In this document: positions 28,102-35,851 of the stretch, piece by piece | Layout of the letters: the number at the start of each line of letters is the position of its first letter | How positions within the stretch are numbered: position 1 is the first letter of the stretch | Source of the DNA: Sagittula salina | GTDB lineage: Bacteria > Pseudomonadota > Alphaproteobacteria > Rhodobacterales > Rhodobacteraceae | DNA: 42,776 bases | Assembly: GCF_017813235.1 (NCBI RefSeq) | Contig: NZ_JAGISH010000018.1 | Location: 1 to 42,776 of the forward strand | Direction: 5' to 3' | The notes under the pieces: generated by a model | The model's input: only the letters and a program-made list of their open reading frames with translations | Database searches by the model: none | Told to the model about the DNA's origin: nothing | Program-made: the position numbers and the translations under genes

Positions 28102-29952
28102 CTATGGAGGGCTTCGTTCCGCCAGGATCACGCGCGGGTCCCCGGACCAGAGCGCATCGACCAGATCGACACGGTGCCGCAGCACGGCGCGCTGGTTGAT
28201 CGACCCCTTGTCGGTCACCTCGCCCCTGTTGAAATCCAGCGGCGCGGCAAGCCAGAGCGCTCGCGTCACCCGGCTGGCCGAGCCGGTGGCGACCTGTGCC
28301 GCCCGCGCCAGCCGCTCGGCCGTGGCATGGCGCACGTCCGGGTGGGTCAGCAGGGCCTCGCCCTCCAGGTTCGCGCCCGCCAGTGTCCTGAGCGCGGAGA
28401 GGTTCGGTACCAGAAGCGCACCCAGTTCCCGCTGTCCCTCGCCCGCGATGACGCAGTCGGAGGCCATACCGCCCATGGCATCGGTCAGCGCCGCGCGCAA
28501 CGGCCCAACGGCGACCCATGTCCCCGAGGCGAGCTTGAAATTCTCCGCCAGTCGCCCATCGAAAAGGACACCCTTGGCGGGATCGTCCGGGTCCGCGAGC
28601 CGGAAGGCGTCGCCGAAACGGTAGAAGCCTTCCTCGTCGAAAGCTTCGCGCGTCAGGGCCTCGTTGTGCCAGTAGCCGGGGGTGATGGAGGGACTCTTTA
28701 CCCGCGCCTCGAGCTTTTCGCCCTGTGGTACCAGCTTCAGCGTCACCCCATGCGCGGGCAGGCCAAGGTTGCCTGACATGCTTTGCCGCGCGGTGTTGAT
28801 GATGCTGAACGGACCCGTTTCGGTCGAGCCGAAGCCGGTGGTCAGCAGCACGCCGCCGGGCACCATGTCCTCGGCCACGCGGGTGATGCGGTCCCAGACG
28901 TGCTGGCTCATGCCCGCGCCGGCGTAGAAGAGCATCTGGATACGTCGAAAGAAGGTGTCGCGCAGGCGCGCGTCCGTTTCGAAGGCATCAAGCAGCATCT
29001 GATAGCCGAGCGGCACGTTGAAATACCAGGTGGGGGAAATCTCCCGCAGGGTCTCTATGGTCTTGCCGATGGCCTGCGGCGTGGGCCGGCCATCGTCGAT
29101 GTAATAGGTGCCACCATTATAGAGCACCATGTTGAACACCTTGTTGCCGGACGCCGTGTGGTTCCACGGCGCCCAATCCACGACAACTGGGGGCGTATCG
29201 CGCAAAAACGTAAAGCATTGCAATACCATCTGCTGGTTCGAGCAAAGCATCCCGTGGGTCTGGATCACTGCTTTCGGTGTCCCGGTGGTGCCGGAGGTAA
29301 AGAGGAATTTCGCGACGGTTTCACGTGTGACGGCGGCGCTGGCGCGGGCCTCCTCGGGGCCGGGGGGCGTGGTGACGAGATCCTCGAACGCGACGGTTTC
29401 AAAGCCCTCGACCGCGCCCTCCACCGTGACGACGGGGATGTCGGGGGCAAAGACGGCGCGGATGGCGGCGGCGAAAGGCTCTGCCCGGTCGGCAAAAATC
29501 ACACCGGGCGAAATCTGCGCGGCGATGTCCCGCAGTTTGAGGAAATCGCCGCCCGAGAGCGCGTAGGCCGGGGCCAGCGCGGCGGAGGGAACGCCGACGT
29601 GTTGCGCGCCCAACGCCATGACCGCGTGCGCGATGGAATTTCCGGAGAGGATCAGGACAGGGCTGTCCTTGCCCAGACCCCGCATCGCAAGCCACTGGCC
29701 CACACGCCGGATCTGGTTGCGGGCTGTACCGTAGGTCAGCCGGGTCCAGCCATCGGGCCCTTTCTCCGCGATCCACGGCCGGTCCGGGGTGCGCTCTGCC
29801 CACTCGGCGAAACGGTCGGACAGGCACCGGGGGTAGTTCCCCAGCGGCTCTGCCTGTGTCATCACGATGCTGCCGTCGGCGCGGTGCTCCACGCACAGCT
29901 TCGGATCCCAGAACGGCACCGCGCGCCGCTCCCGTGTCAGGGTGTCCGCCAT
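28102..29952 (-). CDS. Feruloyl-CoA synthase-like acyl-CoA ligase
   Basis: 616 residues, an adenylate-forming (ANL) ligase resembling feruloyl-CoA synthases. The P-loop is AKFLFTSGTTGTPKAV (about 190). Motif A5 is in LLTTGFGSTETGPFS (about 385). The family stretch VDWAPWNHTASGNKVFN and the C-terminal hinge VLFDGRLAENFKLASGTWV are also present, where Lys and Gly-Asp-type residues act. The enzyme would activate a hydroxycinnamate or similar acid with ATP and CoA. Start 29952 follows AAGGAGGA at ideal distance; a longer frame to 30120 would cross the divergent promoter. It is transcribed leftward, opposite to the other island genes, and converges on the aldo/keto reductase. Confidence 0.88.
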   Translation of the reverse strand: MADTLTRERRAVPFWDPKLCVEHRADGSIVMTQAEPLGNYPRCLSDRFAEWAERTPDRPWIAEKGPDGWTRLTYGTARNQIRRVGQWLAMRGLGKDSPVLILSGNSIAHAVMALGAQHVGVPSAALAPAYALSGGDFLKLRDIAAQISPGVIFADRAEPFAAAIRAVFAPDIPVVTVEGAVEGFETVAFEDLVTTPPGPEEARASAAVTRETVAKFLFTSGTTGTPKAVIQTHGMLCSNQQMVLQCFTFLRDTPPVVVDWAPWNHTASGNKVFNMVLYNGGTYYIDDGRPTPQAIGKTIETLREISPTWYFNVPLGYQMLLDAFETDARLRDTFFRRIQMLFYAGAGMSQHVWDRITRVAEDMVPGGVLLTTGFGSTETGPFSIINTARQSMSGNLGLPAHGVTLKLVPQGEKLEARVKSPSITPGYWHNEALTREAFDEEGFYRFGDAFRLADPDDPAKGVLFDGRLAENFKLASGTWVAVGPLRAALTDAMGGMASDCVIAGEGQRELGALLVPNLSALRTLAGANLEGEALLTHPDVRHATAERLARAAQVATGSASRVTRALWLAAPLDFNRGEVTDKGSINQRAVLRHRVDLVDALWSGDPRVILAERSPP

Positions 29953-29997
29953 GTCTCCTCCTTCCCGGCGCGTCGGCCGGGTCCTCCGTCGGCCACG

Positions 29998-30035
29998 TTG
30001 ACTCGAATCACGGGTATTGTCTACTAGGAAACAAT
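29998..30035 (+). promoter_or_regulatory. Second MarR-type promoter/operator (ligase/amidohydrolase divergent region)
   Basis: TTGACT (29998-30003) is followed 11 bases later by TATTGTCTAC and, after five bases, AACAAT (30015-30035). The element at 24205-24242 has TTGACA, the same 11-base spacer, TATTGTTTAC, five bases and AACAAT. Order and spacing are identical in both. It sits 46 bases upstream of the CoA ligase start and 60 bases upstream of the amidohydrolase start, so it can control both. Confidence 0.72.
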
Positions 30036-30094
30036 TCGTGCTGTTCCGGCGCGAGGAGACCCGCGATCCCGCTTCGCGGGCGAGGGGAGGCACC

Positions 30095-30973
30095 ATGAAC
30101 ATCGACGATCTCGTCGCCATCGACTTTCACACCCACGCCGAGGAGCCCTGCTGCGGCCCGCGCGATGACGGATACGACGAATTTCAGGCCGGGATGGCGA
30201 AGTATTTCCGCAACCCGGCGGGGGCGGACGGGATGCTGCCCTCGGTGCAGCAGACGGCCGAGTATTTTCGCGACCGCAAGATCGGCGCGGTAATCTTCCC
30301 CGTGGACGCGGAGCGGGAAACCGGATTTCGCCGCTACAAGAACGAAGAGGTGGCGCAGATTGCCGCCGAGAACGCCGACATCCTGATCCCGTTCGCGAGC
30401 ATCGACCCCCACAAGGGCAAGGCAGGCGCGCGCGAGGCGCGGCGGCTGGTGCGCGAATTCGGCGTAAAGGGGTTCAAATTCCACCCGACGATGCAGGGAT
30501 TCTACCCCAACGACCGCGAAGCTGCCTACACGCTGTACGAAGCAATCGCCGAGGAAGGTGCCATCATGCTGTTCCACACCGGCCAGACCGGGGTCGGTTC
30601 GGGGATGCGCGGCGGCATGGGGATGCGATTGAAATACTCCAACCCGATGTACCTCGACGACGTTGCGGTGGACTTCCCCGACACGCCCATCGTCATGGCG
30701 CATCCGTCTTTTCCGTGGACCGAAGAAGGGCTGGCGGTCGCCCAGCACAAGCCAAACGTCTACTACGATATGTCAGGCTGGTCGCCGAAGTATTTCCCGG
30801 AGATCTTCATAAAATACGCCAACTCAATCCTGAAAAAGAAGATGCTCTTCGGTTCGGATTGGCCCGCGATCACCCCTGACCGCTGGCTGAAGGATTTTGA
30901 AACCATCGGGATAAAGGACGAAGTCAAGCCGCTGATCCTCAAGGAAAATGCCCGCCGCATTCTGAAAATGTGA
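30095..30973 (+). CDS. Amidohydrolase family protein (ACMSD-like, possible decarboxylase)
   Basis: 292 residues of the amidohydrolase-2 TIM-barrel family that includes ACMSD and gamma-resorcylate/dihydroxybenzoate decarboxylases. Metal-binding features are VAIDFHTHAEEP near the N-terminus (the HxH motif), FKFHPTMQGF near 130, VMAHPSFPWTEEGL near 203 and MLFGSDWPAITP near 250 (Asp). It may remove a carboxylate from, or hydrolyse, a ring intermediate made by the neighbouring enzymes. The ATG at 30095 follows GAGGGGAGG; a longer frame from 30017 runs through the operator. It is divergent from the CoA ligase and shares its control region. Confidence 0.85.
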   Translation: MNIDDLVAIDFHTHAEEPCCGPRDDGYDEFQAGMAKYFRNPAGADGMLPSVQQTAEYFRDRKIGAVIFPVDAERETGFRRYKNEEVAQIAAENADILIPFASIDPHKGKAGAREARRLVREFGVKGFKFHPTMQGFYPNDREAAYTLYEAIAEEGAIMLFHTGQTGVGSGMRGGMGMRLKYSNPMYLDDVAVDFPDTPIVMAHPSFPWTEEGLAVAQHKPNVYYDMSGWSPKYFPEIFIKYANSILKKKMLFGSDWPAITPDRWLKDFETIGIKDEVKPLILKENARRILKM

Positions 30974-31111
30974 CACGGTTTCGCCGAGCCTGCGCGCTGC
31001 GCGCGCTCCCCCGGAGGTGTTTTGAACGCGGAGAAGCAGGAAGGCGGCGCGATGAAGCACTGTCACGAGGGGCGGTCAAACGGGTCACCGAGGGCGGCCG
31101 CAAATCCGGGC

Positions 31112-31172
31112 CAAGCCCCTGCTTCTTTGCTTTTGAAATACTCCTGGGGGTCCGGGGGCAAAGCCCCCGGCG
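31112..31172 (+). repeat. Dispersed repeat, copy 3 (full, with G-rich hairpin)
   Basis: The unit reads CCCCTGCTTCTTTGCTTTTG, then AAATACTCCTGGGGGTCC, then the palindrome GGGGGCAAAGCCCCCGG (hairpin about 31154-31170). It lies in the 233-base gap between the amidohydrolase and cobS ends (convergent). The rest of that gap holds only a small GCGCGC hairpin near 30998. Confidence 0.72.
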
Positions 31173-31206
31173 CGTGATCGCCGGGCCGGAGGCGCGGTGA
31201 AACTCC

Positions 31207-31953
31207 TCAGGACAGGCACAGCGCCACCAGTCCTGCGGTCTCCGACAGGATCTGTGCCGCGCCGCAGACGTCCCCTGTCTGGCCGCCGATCCTTTTCAGC
31301 GCACGGTTCGCCAGCAGCAGCGTCATGAGCGCCATGGCCGCCGCAGCCCAGGCCCCCGCCCAGCCCAGCGGCAGGAGGCAGGCGACCGCCACGATCAGCC
31401 CCGGCGCGTAGGGGCGGCACCGCGCGCTGGCGCTTTGACCGAGCCCCTCGGCGCGCGCGGAGGGCAGTTCCACCAGCACCGCCAGCATCGCCAGCCGCGA
31501 GGCCACCGCCAGCGCCAGCAGCGGCCATGCCTGCCCCACCTCTGCCAGCGCGACGATCCAGGCCGCGGTGGTCAGCACCAGTGCCAGCGCGCCGTAGCTG
31601 CCGATGCGTGAATCGCGCATGATCTCAAGCGCGTGTGCCCGGTCGCGCCCGCCGCCCAGCCCGTCGGCCACGTCCGCCAGCCCGTCCTGGTGCAGCGCGC
31701 CGGTGGTCAGCGCCTGCGCCGCCAGCGCGAGTACCGCCGCCAGCATCGGCGCCATTCCCATAACCGTAAGGACCCAGAAGACCGCCGCCGTGATTGCCCC
31801 CACCGCCAGCCCCACCAGAGGAAAGGCCCAGCGGGCCGCCGACAACTCCGGGATCGGATCCTTCAGCCGTCCGGCTGGCAAGCGGGTGAGGAAGACTACC
31901 GCGAGCCGCAGTTCCTCGAACCGCCGCCTCATCCGCGCCGTCCTCACACTCAT
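31207..31953 (-). CDS. cobS: Adenosylcobinamide-GDP ribazoletransferase (cobalamin synthase)
   Basis: 248 residues, a polytopic inner-membrane protein that joins adenosylcobinamide-GDP and alpha-ribazole(-phosphate) in the last step of cobalamin synthesis. The family motifs are AVVFLTRLPAG near the N-terminus, ALHQDGLADVADGLGGGRDRAHALEIMRDSRIGSYGALAL around residues 75-115 (acidic metal-binding region), and several hydrophobic helices after it. Named CobV in the aerobic-pathway nomenclature. The start at 31953 overlaps the cobT stop (ATGA), so it is co-translated; an internal Met at 31932 is an alternative. Last gene of cobU-cobT-cobS. Confidence 0.92.
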   Translation of the reverse strand: MSVRTARMRRRFEELRLAVVFLTRLPAGRLKDPIPELSAARWAFPLVGLAVGAITAAVFWVLTVMGMAPMLAAVLALAAQALTTGALHQDGLADVADGLGGGRDRAHALEIMRDSRIGSYGALALVLTTAAWIVALAEVGQAWPLLALAVASRLAMLAVLVELPSARAEGLGQSASARCRPYAPGLIVAVACLLPLGWAGAWAAAAMALMTLLLANRALKRIGGQTGDVCGAAQILSETAGLVALCLS

Positions 31954-32966
31954 CCCCCGGAAACCTGCGCCTCGGCGAAAGTGGCCATCCCGTTGTGGCA
32001 TTCCAGCGCCGCCCGCAGCACGCCCAGTGCCAATGCAGCGCCGGAGCCTTCGCCCAGCGCCATGTCCAACGTCAGCACCGGCGTCTTGCCCATGGCCGAC
32101 AGCAGCCTCGCGTGCCCCGGTTCGGCGCTTTGATGCCCTGCGATGCAATGGTCGAGAAAGCCGGGATCGGCTGCGAACAGCGGCGCCACGGCGGCGGTGC
32201 AGATGTAGCCGTCGAGGATCACCGGGATGCGCCGCGCCCGTGCCTCGATCACGGCGCCGCAGATTCCCGCCTGCTCGCGCCCGCCGAAGGCCATCAGCAA
32301 ATCCAGCCCCCGCGCGCCTTCGTGTCGGGTGCGACCCTGTTCGATGACGGCGGCTTTCAGCGCCTTGCCCGCGGCGTCCGATCCGGTGCCCCGGCCCACC
32401 CAGTTGGTGGCCTCTCCGCCGAAGGCGCTCGCCGCCAGTGCGGCGGCGACGGTGGAATTGCCGATGCCCATTTCGCCAAGGATCAGCACCGAGGCGCTCG
32501 TCGGGATCGCCGCCGCGCCACGCCGCATGGCGTCCAGAACCTCCGCCTCCGTCATGGCGTGCCCTTCGGAGAAATCCGCCGTGGGCGTGTCCAGATCCAG
32601 CGCCACCACATCAAGGTCAGCCCCCGAAGCCCGGCACAACTGGTTGATGGCCGCGCCGCCGTTGCGGAAGTTCGCCACCATCTGCGCCGTGACCTCCTGC
32701 GGGAAGGGGTTCACCCCCTTGGCGCAGATGCCGTGGTTGCCGGCAAAGACCAGCGTCTGCGCCAGCCCGATGGAGGGGCGTTCGGATCCTTGCCAGCCCG
32801 CCATGAAGATGGCGAGTTCTTCCAGCCGCCCCAGCGCGCCCGGCGGTTTCGTCAGGCTGTCCTGCCGGGCGCGGGCGGCGGTCACCGCCGCCTCGTCCGC
32901 GGCCGGAAGGGAGGACGCCAGCGCGGCCACCTCGGAAAGCGTCTTCAGGTCAGAAAGTGTCGTCAT
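31950..32966 (-). CDS. cobT: Nicotinate-nucleotide--dimethylbenzimidazole phosphoribosyltransferase
   Basis: 338 residues, normal for CobT, which makes alpha-ribazole phosphate from nicotinate mononucleotide and 5,6-dimethylbenzimidazole. Key stretches: QDSLTKPPGALGRLEELA near 30, VFAGNHGICAKGVNPFPQEVT near 70, LGEMGIGNSTVAAAL near 170, and LTLDMALGEGSGAALAL with the catalytic Glu near 310. It overlaps cobU by 17 bases upstream and cobS by four downstream. Called CobU in Pseudomonas denitrificans naming. Confidence 0.95.
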   Translation of the reverse strand: MTTLSDLKTLSEVAALASSLPAADEAAVTAARARQDSLTKPPGALGRLEELAIFMAGWQGSERPSIGLAQTLVFAGNHGICAKGVNPFPQEVTAQMVANFRNGGAAINQLCRASGADLDVVALDLDTPTADFSEGHAMTEAEVLDAMRRGAAAIPTSASVLILGEMGIGNSTVAAALAASAFGGEATNWVGRGTGSDAAGKALKAAVIEQGRTRHEGARGLDLLMAFGGREQAGICGAVIEARARRIPVILDGYICTAAVAPLFAADPGFLDHCIAGHQSAEPGHARLLSAMGKTPVLTLDMALGEGSGAALALGVLRAALECHNGMATFAEAQVSGG

Positions 32967-33537
32967 TGGGTTTCACCTTGATCGGGCAGCCCGCGACCAC
33001 GAGGATCACCGTCCCGGAGACCTCGGCCACGCGCCGGTTGAGCCAGCCCGCGGCGTCGCGAAAGGCGCGGCCAAGGGCGTTGTCGGGGACGATGCCAAGG
33101 CCGACCTCGTTGGTGACCAGCACCACCGGGGCGCTCTGGCGGGACAGGGCAGCGATCAGCGCCTCGCCCTCCGCATGCCAGTCGCGATCAGCCAGCATCA
33201 GGTTCGTCAGCCAGAGCGTCAGGCAGTCCACCAGCCGCGGGTCGCCCCCGTTTCCCCCGTCGCTGGCGTCCAGCGCCGCGACCAGTTCCAGGGGCGCGTG
33301 CATCTCGCGCCATTGGCCGCCCCGCCGTGCCTGATGCGCGGTGATGCGGGCGCGCATCTCGTCGTCATAGGCCTCCGCCGTGGCGATATAGACCGCCCGC
33401 CCCGTGGCGCGCAGCGCCAGCCGCTCGGCCAGCTCGGACTTGCCCGAACGGGCGCCGCCGGTCACGAGGGTCGGTTTTTCCATGGCCTTTTCCATGGCGT
33501 CGTGAAAAAGCAGGTTCGCCGCGGTTTGAAAAGCCAT
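32950..33537 (-). CDS. cobU: Adenosylcobinamide kinase / adenosylcobinamide-phosphate guanylyltransferase
   Basis: 195 residues, the bifunctional enzyme that phosphorylates and guanylylates adenosylcobinamide (CobP in the aerobic naming). The P-loop is TLVTGGARSGKSELAERLA (about 23-41), followed by VYIATAEAYDDEMRARI (with the usual Ala-Glu segment) and VDCLTLWLTNLM and VLVTNEVGLGIVPDN. Start 33537 is chosen because a perfect AGGAGGT lies ten bases upstream; Met codons at 33495 and 33483 would also give complete cores. Only 43 bases separate its start from the divergent phosphatase start, leaving no room for a cobalamin riboswitch. Confidence 0.93.
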   Translation of the reverse strand: MAFQTAANLLFHDAMEKAMEKPTLVTGGARSGKSELAERLALRATGRAVYIATAEAYDDEMRARITAHQARRGGQWREMHAPLELVAALDASDGGNGGDPRLVDCLTLWLTNLMLADRDWHAEGEALIAALSRQSAPVVLVTNEVGLGIVPDNALGRAFRDAAGWLNRRVAEVSGTVILVVAGCPIKVKPNDDTF

Positions 33538-33580
33538 GATTTACCGCACCTCCTGCGGCACTGACGCGCGCGAAGGGACG

Positions 33581-34150
33581 ATGGACGACAAGCGACCGGA
33601 ACTGATCCTGATCCGACACGCCCCGGTGGCGGTGCCCGGTCGGCTGGCCGGTCGCACGGATTTCCCGGCGCGGGTCGAGGCTGCCGCCGTCTCGCGGACC
33701 CGGGCGCTTCTGCCGCCGGTCGATTCGATTCTCAGCAGCCCGGCGGAGCGCTGCCTGATGACGGCAAAGGCGCTCTTTCCCGGCTGTTCCCTCCGGCAGG
33801 ACGCGCGGCTGTGGGAGCAGGACTTTGGCGACCACGACGGTATGGCGCTGACCGACCTTCCCGATCTGGGCGAAATGACCGGCGCGGGTCTGGCCGCGCA
33901 TCGTTGGCCGGGGGGCGAAAGCTTTTCCGACCTCTGCGCCCGCACGGCCCCGGCGCTGCGCGAGGCCTGCGGGGCGGGCAAGACAGCCGTCGTCGCTCAT
34001 GCCGGCGTCATCCGCGCGGCGCTGGCGCTGGTCACGGGTGACGTACCCGGCGCGCTGACGTTCGAGATCGCGCCGCTGTCGGTCACGCGGCTGGGGATCT
34101 GGCAGGGGCGACCGGTTTCGGTGCGGCTGGTGAACGGGGGTGGCCTGTGA
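33581..34150 (+). CDS. Histidine phosphatase family protein (putative alpha-ribazole phosphatase)
   Basis: 189 residues of the phosphoglycerate-mutase-like histidine phosphatase family. The catalytic motif is LILIRHAPVAVPG (Arg-His with Ala-Pro instead of Gly-Glu, as in alpha-ribazole phosphatases), with DSILSSPAERCLMTA carrying the second Arg, WEQDFGDHDGM the acid, and VVAHAGVIRAAL the second catalytic His. In this context it probably removes phosphate from alpha-ribazole-5'-phosphate or adenosylcobalamin-5'-phosphate. The ATG at 33581 follows AAGGGA. Its stop overlaps the GTG of the next gene, so the rightward cobalamin operon is tightly packed. Confidence 0.87.
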   Translation: MDDKRPELILIRHAPVAVPGRLAGRTDFPARVEAAAVSRTRALLPPVDSILSSPAERCLMTAKALFPGCSLRQDARLWEQDFGDHDGMALTDLPDLGEMTGAGLAAHRWPGGESFSDLCARTAPALREACGAGKTAVVAHAGVIRAALALVTGDVPGALTFEIAPLSVTRLGIWQGRPVSVRLVNGGGL

Positions 34151-34914
34151 TCTCCGTCGCGGGGCATTTCGGGGAGTGGTTGCAGGGGCGGCTGGGCAAC
34201 GGCCCGGTGGTGCTGGTCAGCATGGTCTGTGATGGCTTGCGGGTGCACGCGGGCGGGACAGAGCGGCTATTTCCCGAAGCGGCTCTCGAAGGGTTCCGCG
34301 ACGCGCTGGGCCTGACGGGCGCCGTACCGGGTGTGACGACCGACATGCCGCCGGGGGGCGGGGCCGGGGCATCGACTGCCTCGCTTGTGGCAGTGGCCCG
34401 CACGCTGGGGTTCGACGGCCCCCCCGAGCGGCTGGCCAGCGCCTGCCTTTGGGTCGAAGGCGCCTGCGACCCGCTGATGTTTCCGCGCCCCGACGCGTTG
34501 CTCTGGGCGTCGCGCCGGGCAGAGGTGGTGGAGGTGCTGCCGCCGCCGCCCCCGGTCGTGGTGGCGGGTGGCTTCTGGGGCGCGCCCTGCCGGACGGACC
34601 CGGCGGACACACGCTTTGCCGATGTCTCCGACCTCGTCGCGGACTGGCGCGCGGCGGTACGCGCGGGTGACATGGCAGGCGTGGCGCAGGTGGCGACCCT
34701 GTCGGCCCGGCGCTGTGCCGCGCGCGATACGTCCCCCGACCCGATGGGTGCGTTGATGGCAGAGACCGGCGCGTTGGGCGTGGTCCGGGCGCATACCGGA
34801 TCGGCCCGCGGGCTGATCTTTGCGCCCGGCACGATACCGGACGGCACGGAAGACGCGCTGCGCGAGGCCGGGCTGACCCGTGTGCTACGCTTTTGTACGG
34901 GGGGCGGGGCATGA
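34147..34914 (+). CDS. GHMP kinase-like protein, putative L-threonine kinase of cobalamin synthesis (PduX/BluE type)
   Basis: 255 residues. The N-terminal SVAGHFGEWLQGRLGNGPVVLVS matches the GELxQG-type opening of PduX/BluE kinases. The GHMP phosphate loop is DMPPGGGAGASTASLVAVA (about 68-86). A Pro-rich stretch of six near residue 135 and a C-terminal SARGLIFAPGT segment follow. PduX phosphorylates L-threonine to feed the decarboxylase encoded two genes downstream, which is the inferred role. It is shorter than the roughly 300-residue PduX. The GTG start at 34147 overlaps the phosphatase stop (GTGA). Another GHMP substrate cannot be excluded. Confidence 0.75.
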   Translation: MISVAGHFGEWLQGRLGNGPVVLVSMVCDGLRVHAGGTERLFPEAALEGFRDALGLTGAVPGVTTDMPPGGGAGASTASLVAVARTLGFDGPPERLASACLWVEGACDPLMFPRPDALLWASRRAEVVEVLPPPPPVVVAGGFWGAPCRTDPADTRFADVSDLVADWRAAVRAGDMAGVAQVATLSARRCAARDTSPDPMGALMAETGALGVVRAHTGSARGLIFAPGTIPDGTEDALREAGLTRVLRFCTGGGA

Positions 34915-35840
34915 TCTGGGCTGCCATGATGCTTCTGGCGCTGGGGATCGACGCGGCGATCGGCTGGCCAGACGCGCTGTACCGTCGCGCCGGGCATCCG
35001 GTGGTGTGGATCGGGACCCTGATCTCTTTTTGCGAACGGCGCTGGAATCGGGGCGGACGCCGGCGCCGCATAGCCTTGGGCGCGCTGACGGTGGCCGTGG
35101 TCACCGCCACCTCAGCCGGGGTGGCGGCGATGGTTGCCTTCGTCTTGCCCGATGGCTGGGCAGGTGTGCTTATCGGCGGCGTGCTGGCATGGCCCTTCGT
35201 CGCCGTGCGGTCCCTGCATGACCACGTGGCGGCGGTGGCGAAACCACTCGGCAACGATGACCTCGGCGCCGCCCGCCACGCCGTCAGCATGATCGTCGGG
35301 CGCGATGTCACCCGCCTGGACAAGGCGGGCGTGGCCCGTGCGGGGATCGAGAGCCTGGCCGAAAACGCCTCGGACGGGGTGATCGCGCCGCTGTTCTGGG
35401 GCGTCCTGCTGGGGTTGCCGGGGATTGTCGGCTACAAGGCGATCAACACGCTGGATTCGATGATCGGCCACCGGTCGGACCGCTACGAGGCCTTTGGCAA
35501 GCTCGCGGCGCGGCTGGATGACGCGGTCAACCTGATCCCGGCGCGGCTGACCGGGGGGCTGTTTGCCCTGATCGGTGGGGCACAGGCATTGCGCGCGATG
35601 ACGCGGGACGCGGGGGCGCATCGCTCGCCCAACGCAGGCTGGCCCGAAGGTGCCATGGCGGGTGCGCTGGGCGTGCGGCTGTCCGGCCCGCGCGTCTACG
35701 AAACCCACGTGGCCGAGGAGCCTTGGCTGAACGCGGACGCGGCCGACCCGGACGGCGCGGCAATGAGCCGGGCACTGACGGTCTACCGTCGGGGGATGAT
35801 GCTGGCGGCGGCCGTGCTGGCCCTGCTGGCGCTGGTCTGA
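34911..35840 (+). CDS. cobD: Adenosylcobinamide-phosphate synthase
   Basis: 309 residues, an integral membrane protein that attaches aminopropanol (phosphate) to adenosylcobyric acid (CbiB in the anaerobic naming). The N-terminus IWAAMMLLALGIDAAIGWPDALYRRAGHPVVWIGTLI is typical, as are SMIVGRDVTRLDKAGVARAGIESLAENASDGVIAPLFWG (about 128-166) and the NTLDSMIGHRSDRYEAFGK motif. It overlaps the upstream kinase stop (ATGA) and is followed after 11 bases by the decarboxylase, matching the biochemical order. The symbol follows Pseudomonas denitrificans usage and should not be confused with Salmonella CobD. Confidence 0.94.
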   Translation: MIWAAMMLLALGIDAAIGWPDALYRRAGHPVVWIGTLISFCERRWNRGGRRRRIALGALTVAVVTATSAGVAAMVAFVLPDGWAGVLIGGVLAWPFVAVRSLHDHVAAVAKPLGNDDLGAARHAVSMIVGRDVTRLDKAGVARAGIESLAENASDGVIAPLFWGVLLGLPGIVGYKAINTLDSMIGHRSDRYEAFGKLAARLDDAVNLIPARLTGGLFALIGGAQALRAMTRDAGAHRSPNAGWPEGAMAGALGVRLSGPRVYETHVAEEPWLNADAADPDGAAMSRALTVYRRGMMLAAAVLALLALV

Positions 35841-35851
35841 GAGGGAGAGAC

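Noticed and set aside
30017..30094. Longer amidohydrolase frame starting at 30017
   Set aside because: It begins inside the TATTGT/AACAAT operator; the ATG at 30095 with GAGGGGAGG gives the family N-terminus.
33538..33580. Cobalamin riboswitch between divergent cobalamin operons
   Set aside because: Only 43 bases are available and no conserved B12-box is visible here or upstream of cobQ.
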